Assembly: GCF_018991925.1 (NCBI RefSeq)
Contig: NW_024748870.1
Location: 4,231,436-4,295,435, forward strand
DNA from: Homarus americanus
Taxonomy: Eukaryota; Arthropoda; Malacostraca; Decapoda; Nephropidae
Direction of reading: 5' to 3'
Length of the DNA: 64,000 nucleotides
This document shows, piece by piece, positions 11,450 through 21,474 of the stretch (position 1 is its first letter; the number at the start of each line of letters is the position of its first letter). The notes under the pieces were generated by a model. It saw only the letters and a program-made list of their open reading frames with translations. It ran no database searches and was not told where the DNA came from. The position numbers and the translations under genes were made by a program.

Positions 11450-12376
11450 GTGTCAGCCATGTTAACGCTTTCCTTCAAGCACACAAGGGTCCCGGAGTGC
11501 AGCACATTGCGCTACACTCTCAAACTATGACAGCCACTGTCAAATATATGAATGATAATGGAGTAGTGTTTAGGAAACCTCCAGCAGTTTATTATCAAGA
11601 GGTGAGTTTTGCATTCGCTATACACTGCTGTATAAAAATGATGATGTATCTGTGTACTGTAGCAATATGATTATTTAAAAGTCTGCAGGCCTAGAAACTA
11701 AACAAATTGGGCTTTGAAATTTAGACATGGGAATCATCTTTACTCAACAGGGTATCAAACTGGAAGAAATTGAAGATATAGGCCATGGGGAGGAAATTGA
11801 GCTATTCCGAGAACTGGGAATATTATTGGATGCAGAAAAAGATGTCTTTGCAGATAGTGATATGCCTGGTCAAAAGAGGTAAGCAGTACAGTACTAAATG
11901 AAGTGTCACAAAGGTAGATGAGGTGTGTTTCGAATGAAGTCATCAACATACTCTGAGACGCAGCATCGAAATATGATTAGTTTAATTCAGTAACTATACT
12001 AAAGATTGATTTCTTGAACTTTAAATATTTGAGTGCAGGGATTGAAGTTCGTATACACTGAGCATATTGAAAAATAGGCCATTGTTCATATTTGGTTTAG
12101 ATAGGTGATCGGTGAAAATGTATTGTAGTCAATTAAACTACATATTGTAATTACAATTAAATATTTAAGTTTACTTTTTATTTTTAATAACTATTGCAAC
12201 TTTTTTGCAGATACCTCATGCAAGTGTTCACCAAGCCAATCTTTGAAGAAGACACATTTTTCTTTGAAATCATCCAACGTTGTGGTGCAACTGGCTTCGG
12301 TGCTGGAAATATTACAGCTCTTGCAAAAGCCATTGCACTCTCTCAGCAACAAGTTGACAAACCTTTAGACTTTTAA
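11450..12376 (+). pseudogene. HPDL: HPDL-like gene, last three coding exons only (right copy)
   Basis: Exons 11450-11601, 11751-11878 and 12211-12376, with introns of 149 and 332 bp. The acceptors end TTTTCAG, CTCAACAG and TTTTGCAG, and the donors are GTGAGT and GTAAGC. The first exon starts in phase with two leading bases; the last joins an AG to an A to make an Arg codon and ends in TAA. The encoded C-terminal dioxygenase domain keeps the metal-ligand His (GVQHIAL) and Glu (FFFEIIQR) and the GATGFGAGN motif, and ends PLDF. No frame damage is visible. The roughly 200 N-terminal residues expected for HPDL are absent between this exon and the gap at 5377-5476. It could be the 3' end of a live gene whose upstream exons are missing from the assembly, or a duplicated fragment. 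Confidence 0.78.
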
Positions 12377-12471
12377 TATTGAAGTATACACAATTGGTTT
12401 TTTCAGTATTTATCAATAGACTGAGATCCATTTACCACTGAGATATGTACTATAATTACAGTATTAACATA

Positions 12472-15148
12472 CCGTATATACTCGTCTATAACCCCCCTTC
12501 GTATATAGGTCGACCCCGATTTTTTGACCAAGAAATTGTTAATTTATGATATTCCTCGTTTATAGGTCGACCCAAGTTTTTGAGGGTAAAGGAACAACAA
12601 AACCTTCAGAGAAACACTACGTCCTATAAACTTGTTTACCATTTGTTATTACGACACTTTACACTGAAACGCGGGTAGTTTCAACAAAAATATTGTATAT
12701 TTCCATTCAAGTATTTATTCAAGTCAATTAGGAGGGAATATTATTGTAATACAATAGTTTATAACTGAAAACCATTCAAAAAGCGATTACGGTAACATAT
12801 TTTGAACGAAAGAAAGCAAAAGTCATTGTTTTCGTCACAATTTTATCCCACTTTCCACTGTAATACGTACGTCATTTCAGCAAAAAATATTACATTTCCG
12901 TGAATGTATTGTATCAAGCACAGTATGAATAGAATATCACTAATATAACAGTATTTTAACCGAAAACTAATAAAAAACGAGTAACATATCTTGAACATCG
13001 GAAGGTTTGGTAAAGTCTTTTGTTTTCATGTAGTTTATCCTAATTTACATTGAAATACATCACGTTTCAGCAAAACTACTATTTATTTCTGAGAATATGG
13101 AAATGTAATATTTTTGCTGAAATGACGTACGTATTATAGTGGAAAGTGGGATAAAATCGTGACAAAAACAATGACTTTCGCTTTCTTTCGTTGAAAAGAT
13201 GTTACCGTAATCGCCTTTCGAATGGTTTTCAGTTAAAAACTGTTGTATTACAATAATATTCTATCCTAATTCACTTGTGATGTAACAGTTTTTTAACTGA
13301 AAACGATTCGAAAAACACGTGTACCATCTAGCTGATACGGCAGAGCCCTTGGTCGCGGAGGCTTTGTGTTTGCTTCGGCCCTTCTTAAGCAGCTTTTAAT
13401 TTTAGCGTACGTTGAAATTGTGTTTACCGGTATATTCTATTTTCTTGCTTCTTATTTTCCAGAAATATGACAAGTTTGTATATAATACAATGTTATGGTA
13501 CTTTTAATTTACAAGTATTCAATTTTAAAAATACAGAAGACACCAAACAAATACCAGTACTACTGTTATTTGCGTGACTCTCCCGCCAAAAATGACCAAA
13601 CAGCTGGTACTCTCTCCCTCAGCCCTACCAAAAATAGCCCAACGACATCTTTCTTAATTATTCTCTTCCAATTTCTCACTTTAACTGGTATTTTTTACTT
13701 CATATTGCCTACATCAGATAAACTACAGTAATTGAGGTTAGACACTGTTATAAATTTGATTACCGGGTCCTGGCAGGTGCCGTTAGAACCACCTGACCCT
13801 ACCAACAGTGTTGCAAGTCAGACAGCATTTTTTTAATCATCCATGTGCACGAGAAAGGATGGATGGATGAAGGCGGCATACAAATATGGCTTAAAAAAGT
13901 CTGAACTTTAGACCAAGGGGACTGCGCAAAGAAAAAAGTCTTCTTGTGTGGGATATGTTTCGGTCACATCTTGTTGACAGTGTTACTGCTGGGATTAGGA
14001 AGGAAAACACTGATACAGCTGTCATTCCTGGTGGATTAACAAGTCTTGTCCAACCACTGGATGTTTCCTTAAACAAACCATTTAAAGATGCGGTAAGAGT
14101 GAAGTGGAACAACTGGATGATAGAAGGCGATAAGACATACACAAAGGGAGGCAACATCCAAGCTCCATCACTAGCAACATTATGTGAATGGATTGTAGAG
14201 GCCTGGGACGCAATCAGACCAGAAATTGTGGTGAAATCTTTTAAGAAATGTGGGATTTCGAATGCTCTTGATGGAACAGAAGACGACTTGTTGTGGGATT
14301 ATGAGGCTAATGAGAGCGTGAATGAGGATGAAGATATTGATGATCCTATGGCTGATGATGGTGTTGATCCATATGACGATGCTGTTCAAGGAGAGGACTG
14401 GGAGGAGCTGTTTGGTGCTGCAGATGATGACAAGGAAAATGATTTTGATGGATTTTAATGAAAATATTCAGAAATATGGTATCGTAGTATTTATTCAAGT
14501 CAATTAGGATAGAATATTATTGTAATACAACAGTTTTTAACTGAAAACCATTCGAAAAGCGATTACGGCAAAATCTTTTGAACGACGAAAGAAAGTGAAT
14601 GTCATTGTTTTCGTCACAATTTTATCCCACTTTCCACTGTACTACGTACGTCATTTCAGCAAAAATATTACATTTCCATATTTATTTCTGAGAATATATT
14701 CATTCAGGCACAGTTAAGGTAAAATATACTTGTGATGTAATATTTTAATGAAAATATTTATAAATAAGGTATCGTATTTTTCTTTTGTTTCAAATTTAAT
14801 TAACAAAGATTGATGTTTCAAATTTAATTAAAAAAAATTTATGTATCCATAAATAAACTTTTAAAAATGAATACTTTATGTTTTACATACTCCTGTGCAT
14901 ACCATACCATACCATACCATGCATTTGGCTACTTTTGGCTTGCTATGATGACGCAAGAGATCTGCCCTGGCAACTGTACCGACACTCACAGTGGGTGGTG
15001 AGTTGGTGCATCGTTTCCATTGTTTACTGGTAGTTACTGGTAAATATTTTTCAACCTAACGAAACTATTACCCGTATAGAGGTCGACCCCCAACTTTTTG
15101 CCAAAAAATTTGGTCTTAAGAACTCGTGCTATACACGGGTATATACGG
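12472..15148 (+). mobile_element. pogo/Tigger-like DNA transposon with TA target duplication
   Basis: The element is 2677 bp. It is flanked by TA (12470-12471 and 15149-15150) and has imperfect terminal inverted repeats: CCGTATATACTCGTCTAT at the left and CCGTATATACCCGTGTAT read inward from the right. The left arm near 1950 shows the empty site aacatatcttacc with a single TA. Inside are three copies of a roughly 190-bp block: 12715-12900, 14490-14685 in the same orientation and 13092-13280 inverted. The motif GTATATAGGTCGACCCC recurs near both ends in direct orientation. Only a C-terminal transposase remnant remains, so it is non-autonomous. Confidence 0.85.
13842..14458 (+). pseudogene. pogo/Tigger-like transposase, C-terminal fragment
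   Basis: An open frame from 13946 to 14458 (170 codons), with the same protein recognisable back to about 13842 in a shifted frame. It shows the DDE-domain features of pogo-type transposases: LLVWDMFRSHL (catalytic Asp region), then GGLTSLVQPLDVSLNKPFKD (third catalytic acidic residue), then KKCGISNALDGTEDD and an acidic tail. One frameshift is visible near 13905-13915. The N-terminal DNA-binding domain and first catalytic Asp are not present, so it cannot be active. Confidence 0.85.
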
Positions 15149-15438
15149 TATCTTACCAGATTTTTCAAACAAAATTCAGGACAGAAGTCCATTTTTAAAT
15201 GCTGTCTTGTTCACATATACTGTTCTTGGTGATTGAAACTTGCCCATTGATTTCGGGTAACAGTATTTGAAAGCCTTGAAGACTATTTTCATTAAATTAA
15301 GGCAGAGATATTTCATGACCCTGGATAATGGATAAATTGGGCTTTGATAGGAACTGATGAAGATGCCAAAGTGGGAGTCAGCTGACCCAGCTTGGAGAAG
15401 GTCGTGCCCGATAGTGCTCCCGTTAGAGACCAAGGAAA

Positions 15439-15703
15439 ATGGCCGCCTTGGATCGTTGTGTCGTGGCGGAAGAGGAGGGGAGTGTGGGGAAAGACGACCT
15501 CCTTGCCACTCTGTTAAGGCAGCTGGGGCATTTGAGGAGTGAGGTTGACACTCTAAAGGGGGAAATGAAGCCCTCAGGACGGAACTCCTTCAGGTAGATG
15601 CCCTGCCTAGCAGGACACCTGCAAAGGAGGAGCAGGCGTGGAGAGTGGTTGTCTCCAAGGGGACTAGGGTCAGGCTCAGGAAAGCTGACCAGGGTGTGGA
15701 GTG
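15439..15703 (+). pseudogene. CR1 LINE ORF1, N-terminal part
   Basis: ATG at 15439 after a short leader begins a hydrophilic protein with a possible coiled coil (LLRQLGHLRSEVDTLKGEM). A frameshift near 15565-15590 is needed to continue to the sequence at the 12-bp target duplication 15692-15703 (GGTGTGGAGTGT). The same frame resumes after the inserted LINE at 17628. The role of ORF1 in this clade is RNA binding or chaperoning, with an esterase domain in some members. Confidence 0.6.
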
Positions 15704-17397
15704 TGGACCTGTCAAACACTCGGGCTAGTCATCTCACACACTAAAACCAAGTTCATCTCACGCTTCCGGCGTCAGACACCACTGATTCTGCAAGGACAAG
15801 ACATCGATCAAGTATGCACCTACAGGTACCTTGGTCTACCTGTGCGAGCCACTACCAGAGACACGACCTCCGCTGTCGCCGCCCACGTCAACTCCCAGTG
15901 CCGCCAACGAACAAGGCCCCTCCAGTCCCTCACTCACGGCCTCAAAGGAGCTTCTGTCAGGGTCCTACGTCTCATGTACATTGCCATCGTCAGAGCTGTC
16001 ATAGATTATGCCTCTCCTGTCCTTGTAGTTGCCTCCCAGCGCGAGAAACAAAGCATAGAGAAAATCCAAAACAGAGCGATGAGACTCATCCTCGGCTGCC
16101 CTATGACCACCAGAATAGAAGTCATGCAGCGCGAACTAATCCTGCTTCCCGTCTGCGATCGAATTACTGCTCTCAACGCCATCCTTGGTGTTAAACTTCT
16201 TCGCAGTGAGCAACCGACTCCCCTGTCGCGCTCACTGAACTCACATCTTAACACCCTCCTGTGCCGGCCTGTCCCCATTACTTTCCCCCCTCCCTCTCAA
16301 CACTGGCCCGTCCACACTGCTGCTGACATCCTGCGTTATCACCTCTACACCCCCTCTCCCTCTCTCCCTCCCGAGTACACTCATCCGCCTCTACCGCCGT
16401 GGACCTCCCCGTGTGTTGATGTTGTCGTCCACACCTTCCCTGGTCGTAAATCCACCCAACTGAGGTATATGCTCAAACTTAACTGCCTTGAGCAGATTAA
16501 TGATGTCGCTTCCTCTCTAAAGACCTCCCACCCTCCTATCCTCGTCTACTGTAATGGGTCTGTTACCACGCTGGGCAGCGCTGGGGCAGCTGTGTGGATT
16601 CCTGAGCGCCAGGCCTGCAGGAAAATCAGGGTCCACGACTGGGCCTCCACTGATGCTGAAAGCATAGCCATCCTCGCGGGCATTCATGAGGGGGCGACCT
16701 ATGCTCGCACTGAACGCCGGAACCTCCTTATAATCAGTGACAGCACTTCTGCGCTAGCGAGGCTCAAATTACCCTCCCCCTCCTCCCCTACCGCCCTTCA
16801 CACCCTAGCCGCCGTTGCCGGGCTAGAACAAACTGATGACATCCGTGTCAAGTTTCTTTGGATCCCGTCACATATAGGAATAACTGCCTGTGACACTGTT
16901 GATCGGCTTGCCAAAGAAGCTACACAAGAAGAGATACTGAAGCCACTCTCGCCCTCTCCCTGAATCATCTCAAATCTCGCATACACGCCACACAACGAGA
17001 GGCATTCAACGAAAATTGGACACACCTGAAACAACGGGGTAGCGTCACACTATGCCACTATGACGCTGTAACCGGTGACGACAACCGCCACTACAAAGAA
17101 TATCAATCCCTGACTCGATCTCAACAGCTTATATACATGAGACTGCGCCTAGGGTACAGGTACCTATGGGAGTACATTGGCAACCCTGAGCCTCACCGCA
17201 CTGTTTGTAAACTTTGTGGCCAACCCGACTCTCACACCCTCTCTCACTACATCCTCACTTGCCCTATGACCTCCTCCTACAGGTCCCCAGCCGTTACCAA
17301 CACCTCTTCCCTCCCAGACCAGATATCCCTCCTCCTAGTCACAGGCCTGGCATTTGACATTATTAGGGACCTGCCACACTTTGCCATAAACAGATGA
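15704..17397 (+). pseudogene. I-type LINE pol fragment: RT C-terminus, RNase H, CCHC
   Basis: One frame runs to 16963 and a -1 shifted frame carries on to the stop at 17397. It starts at the end of RT (GLVISHTKTKFI) and goes through the thumb region. The RNase H domain has WASTDAESIAI, SDSTSAL and FLWIPSHIGI, and the C-terminus has a CKLCGQPDSHTLSHYILTCP zinc motif. The first RNase H catalytic residue, normally Asp in a TDGS motif, is Asn here (YCNGS, about 16553). With the truncation and frameshift this copy is inactive. Confidence 0.85.
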
Positions 17398-17627
17398 AAT
17401 GTACCGGGAACTTTCCCCCCACACACTCATCATTCTCTCACTTTATGTAACTTGACAGAACCTATGACCCTTCAGGCCTTCACGCCCTTAATGTACGAGT
17501 CATAAAGGCAAGTATGAACTTTTCATACTTCCCTGTTGGGCGCTGTAAACGCTTCTGCGCTTCACCTTGCACAGGATGTAAGGGGGTGCCCAATAAACTA
17601 GCCCCCTCGGGGGCAAATCTGAATCTG
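15704..17627 (+). mobile_element. I-type LINE, 5'-truncated, inserted in the CR1 ORF1
   Basis: Flanked by identical 12-bp copies of GGTGTGGAGTGT (15692-15703 and 17628-17639), a classic target duplication by target-primed reverse transcription. It begins inside the RT domain, so it is 5'-truncated. It ends after a GC-rich hairpin (gccccctcgggggc, 17601-17614) and ...AATCTGAATCT. An RNase H domain after RT points to the I/Nimb group of LINEs. Confidence 0.88.
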
Positions 17628-18237
17628 GTGTGGAGTGTAGTAACCCTTACCAGGTGCTGCAGGAAGCTGGCGAGGAAGAGAAGAGGCAGGACGGTATGGA
17701 TCAAGGAGAGGAAAGGGCAGTTGTACAAACCCTGCCGACAGGTAAGGTCGTGGTACTTGGGGACAGCCAGGTGAGGTTTGTAGATAGGGCTTTTTGTGCG
17801 AGAGATAGGAAACGTAGGACTAGGGTGTGTTTTCCTGGGGCTGGGATAGGGCATGTAGCCGAGAGGTTAGACAGGGTTTTGTCAGGGGAGGGTACCAATC
17901 CAGTAGTGTGCCTTAGTGTGGGAGGAAACGACATAGGTAAGGTTAGGAGTGAGGAACTTTTCAAGAGGTATAGGGAGGCGCTGGGGAAGATTAGAGATAG
18001 GGGAGGGATCCCGATAGTATGTGGTGTCTTGCCTAGAAGAGGGGTTGGTCGTGAATGGCTGTCCAGGGCAATTGCTATAAATTGCCGACTGGAAAAACAT
18101 TGTGCAAACAATGGTTGGGCATTCATTGATAACTGGCAACGACTACCTGTACTGTCGCGACGGAGTACACTTGTCTCGTGAGGGGGTAAAGACGTCTGCA
18201 TCCCTGGAGCGTGAAATTGTCACTCCGAAGGGGGGGT
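17628..18237 (+). pseudogene. CR1 LINE ORF1, C-terminal SGNH/GDSL esterase-like domain
   Basis: The 17630-18181 frame carries the blocks of an SGNH hydrolase: VVVLGDSQ (block I with the catalytic Ser), VCLSVGGNDIG (block III with GGND) and, after a small frameshift near 18150, RDGVHLSREG (block V with catalytic His). Esterase-like domains are known in ORF1 of CR1/L2-type LINEs. It continues directly from the N-terminal part across the inserted I-type LINE. The frameshift just before block V makes this copy a pseudogene. A GDSL lipase of the host is less likely given the LINE endonuclease directly downstream. Confidence 0.8.
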
Positions 18238-18344
18238 TTCGCCAGTAGAGAGGGGTCGGGGAAAGTGGGAGTCAAAAAACAAGCAGGTCCTGGGAAGTAA
18301 AATTAGTTGCTCAGGACAAAGGGTAAAACAGGACCAGGGAAGGG

Positions 18345-20792
18345 TAGGTTTAAATGTATACTATACAAACAGTAGGAGCGTTAGAAATATAATAGACTTG
18401 CTGAGAGCGGTTGTATGTACCGAAAATGTAGACGTCATAGCAATCACCGAAACTTGGATGAATCTGGCGAGCAAAAATTTTTGATCAGGGTACAACCTTT
18501 TTCACAAGGACAGGGAAGGTAGGAAGGGGGGAGGGGTCGCACTCTTCGTCAAGGATACATTAAAATGTTGTATTAATAATTCAATAAAGGGTGAAATAGG
18601 AACCGAGTCTGTGTGGGTAGAAATCACGGAAGGAAGAGAAAAACTAATTATGGGAGTGATTTACAGGCCCCCAAGTCTTGGCAAAGAAGCAGCTCAGCCC
18701 ATATGGCAGGAAATGAGTAGGGCAGCAAAATATAACAACCTATGCATTATGGGGGATTTCAACTTCAGAAATATTGACTGGGACAACATTGTAGGCGACT
18801 ATGAATCTGAAGACTTCCTAGACGCAGTACAGGACAATTTTTTGAAACAACTAATTACAGAACCTACTAGAGGTGACAATATATTAGACCTAGTATTAAC
18901 AAATAAAGAAAATATTATCAGAGATATCACAGTAGGGGAAGAACTAGGTAACAGTGATCACAGAGAAATCAGGTTCACCCTAAATTGGGAAACGAAAAAC
19001 AATGACAATATGGTCAGAGTCCCAAACTTTCGGTTGGCGGATTATCAGGGGTTAAGAAGGTACCTAGGTGAGGTCACCTGGGAACAGTCACGTCAGTTCC
19101 CAGTAGGAAGGGGTGAGGTCATAGATGACACAACAATTGATCATGACTATAATATATTCACGAGTATACTACATAAAGCACAAGAACAAAATATACCATA
19201 CAGAAAAATTAGGTCAAATAAGAATGAGCCAAGGTGGATGACCAGAAAACAGAAACATGACATAGGAAGAGAAATTAAAGAATATCACTATCAGAAAAGA
19301 GGATGTTCTTAAGAAGATAAATAAACTAAAGAAAAAATCCCCAGGGCCGGATGAAATTTTCCCTCGAGTCTTGAAAGAGTGTAGGGAACAGATTAGCGGA
19401 CCCCTCGTAAACTTATTTACAAAATCATTAGACACTGGAGTTGTGCCAGACTTGTGGAAACAGGCAAATGTAGTACCCATATTCAAAAAGGGAGACAGAG
19501 CATCAGCGTCAAATTACCGGCCGATCAGTTTGACGTCAGTAGTGGGGAAATTTCTTGAATCAATTATAGCAGATAGCATCCGATCGCATCTAGAGAAAAG
19601 CAAATTAATCTACGACTCTCAACATGGGTTTACAAAGGAAAATCTTATACCAAATCCTGGCGTTTTTGGAAAGTCTTCGAGGTAGTAGATAATATGGCGA
19701 AAATTACGATGTTATTTACTTAGACTTTAACAAAGCATTTGACAGAGTACCGCATCAGAGGCTTCTGAGAAAAATTAAGGCTCATGGTATCGAGGGGAAA
19801 GTTTTAAATTGGATAAAATCATGGCTCACCGATAGAACGGCTCACCCATAAAACGCAGAGGGTCAGCGTAGATGGTGTTAAATCTGAGTGGGGCCGTGTA
19901 ACCAGTGGGGTTCCCCAGGGGTCAGTACTAGGCCCACTCTTGTTCATAATCTACATAAACGATTTAGATACTGGGATCAGCAGTGACATGAGCAAGTTTG
20001 CGGATGACACCAAAATAGGGCGGCAAATTAATTCAGGGCAGGATGCAGGAGGATCTAAATAAACTGCAGGGGTGGTCTGAAAATGGCAAATGAAATTCAA
20101 CACCAGCAAGTGCAGCGTACTTAATATTGGAAGAACAAATACTTATAATGTATACAGCCTTAACAACATCAACCTAGAGAAGTCGACTTATGAAAGAGAC
20201 CTAGGGGTACTTGTAAGCCTGGACCTACGGCCTAGAAAACAGTGCGCTTAATGTTCGAAATAAGGCAAACAGAGTATTGGGTTTTATATCTAGAAGTGTA
20301 AGTAACAAGAGTGCAGAGGTCTTATTGCAACTATATCTTGCGCTAGTCAGGCCGCACCTCGATTATGCGGTTCAGTTCTGGTGCCCCTATTATAGAATGG
20401 ATATAAATTCACTAGAGTCGGTGCAGCGAAGAATGACAAAAATGATTCCGGGACTTAGAAACCTTCCATATCACGATAGGTTAAAGAAACTTAACTTGCA
20501 TTCCCTAGAAAGACGAAGAGTGCGGGGAGATATGATAGAAGTATTTAAGTGGGTGAAAGGAATCAATAAAGGGGATATAGATAAAGTTCTTATAATATCC
20601 GAACAGGATAGGACTCGGAGCAACGGATTCAAGTTGGATAAGTTTAGGTTTAGGAGGGAGATAGGAAGAAACTGGTTCACAAATAGGGTGGTGGACGAGT
20701 GGAACAAGCTTAGCAACTTTGTAGTAAGTGCAGGAACTCTGGAAAGTTTCAAAAGGAGGCTAGATAGATTCATGGATGATAGAGAGTGGTAG
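18345..20792 (+). pseudogene. CR1 LINE ORF2 (endonuclease and reverse transcriptase), broken
   Basis: Endonuclease at about 18345-19190 with ITETW, GVALFV, GVIYRPP, IMGDFNFRNIDW and GNSDHREIRF; one stop interrupts it at 18483. The linker to RT is deleted near 19310. RT pieces at 19311-20100 carry [50 protein letters not shown] and FADDTK in shifting frames. The C-terminal region 20277-20792 is open (171 codons). Confidence 0.85.
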
Positions 20793-21474
20793 TAACTCTC
20801 GACAGGAGCTGCCATGCACAGGCCAACCGGCCTATTGCAGACTCCTTATTTTCTTATGTTCTTCTTATGTTCTTATTACAGACTTTCATATACCTGTACT
20901 TAATACAGTAGTTATAGTGCTATGTACTAGCACACTGTCGTTATCAGTCTTAACACTATAATTTATTGATTTTTGTGATCTATTCTGCCAAGAATTACAG
21001 AAAAGTTTAAACTCTTCTTAATAAAAGAAGAAATGTTGCAATCAATTGTCATTTTCTTAAAATCAATTTAGATATACTGTACACAATATATTAAATAATT
21101 CACAACTGTAAAAAAAATAAAAATAAACTGATCCACTTTTTCATAAAGTACATACCATTATTTTATATGAAAAGTGAAATGGGTTCAAGAGGTCTAACAA
21201 TATGATAGGACAGTGCAGATACAGCTTACTAAATATGGGTACTTATATACTGCTGGTTCAACTAGAGGTGCACGGCAGCACAAACCAACAATCTGTAGAA
21301 CAGGAGGTGAATGTTGTATACTACTGCATATAGTATCTATTGTATTTGGCTGCAGCACCTCTAATTACAATATCCTTAAAGACAAAAACAACCCAAGTGC
21401 TACATCAGCGGCTGCATGTTACATAGAATGCAATATGTACATAATTTTGATAATCTTGCATGACAAGTTCCTAT

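Larger units (their letters stand above)
15384..20874 (+). mobile_element. CR1-type LINE (family B), nearly full length, interrupted by another LINE
   Basis: Between host flanks that are adjacent in the left arm (agctagtattacagac) lies a LINE with a 5' leader, ORF1, endonuclease, reverse transcriptase and a 3' end of short TTCTTATG-type repeats. Three or so host bases are lost and there is no clear target duplication. An I-type LINE occupies 15704-17627 inside ORF1. The coding parts carry several frameshifts and a deletion between endonuclease and RT (near 19310), so it is dead. The CR1 clade is judged from the C-terminal signature (RRVRGDMIEVFKW, then NRVVDEWNKL, then SFKRRLDRF) and the 3' repeats. 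Confidence 0.85.
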
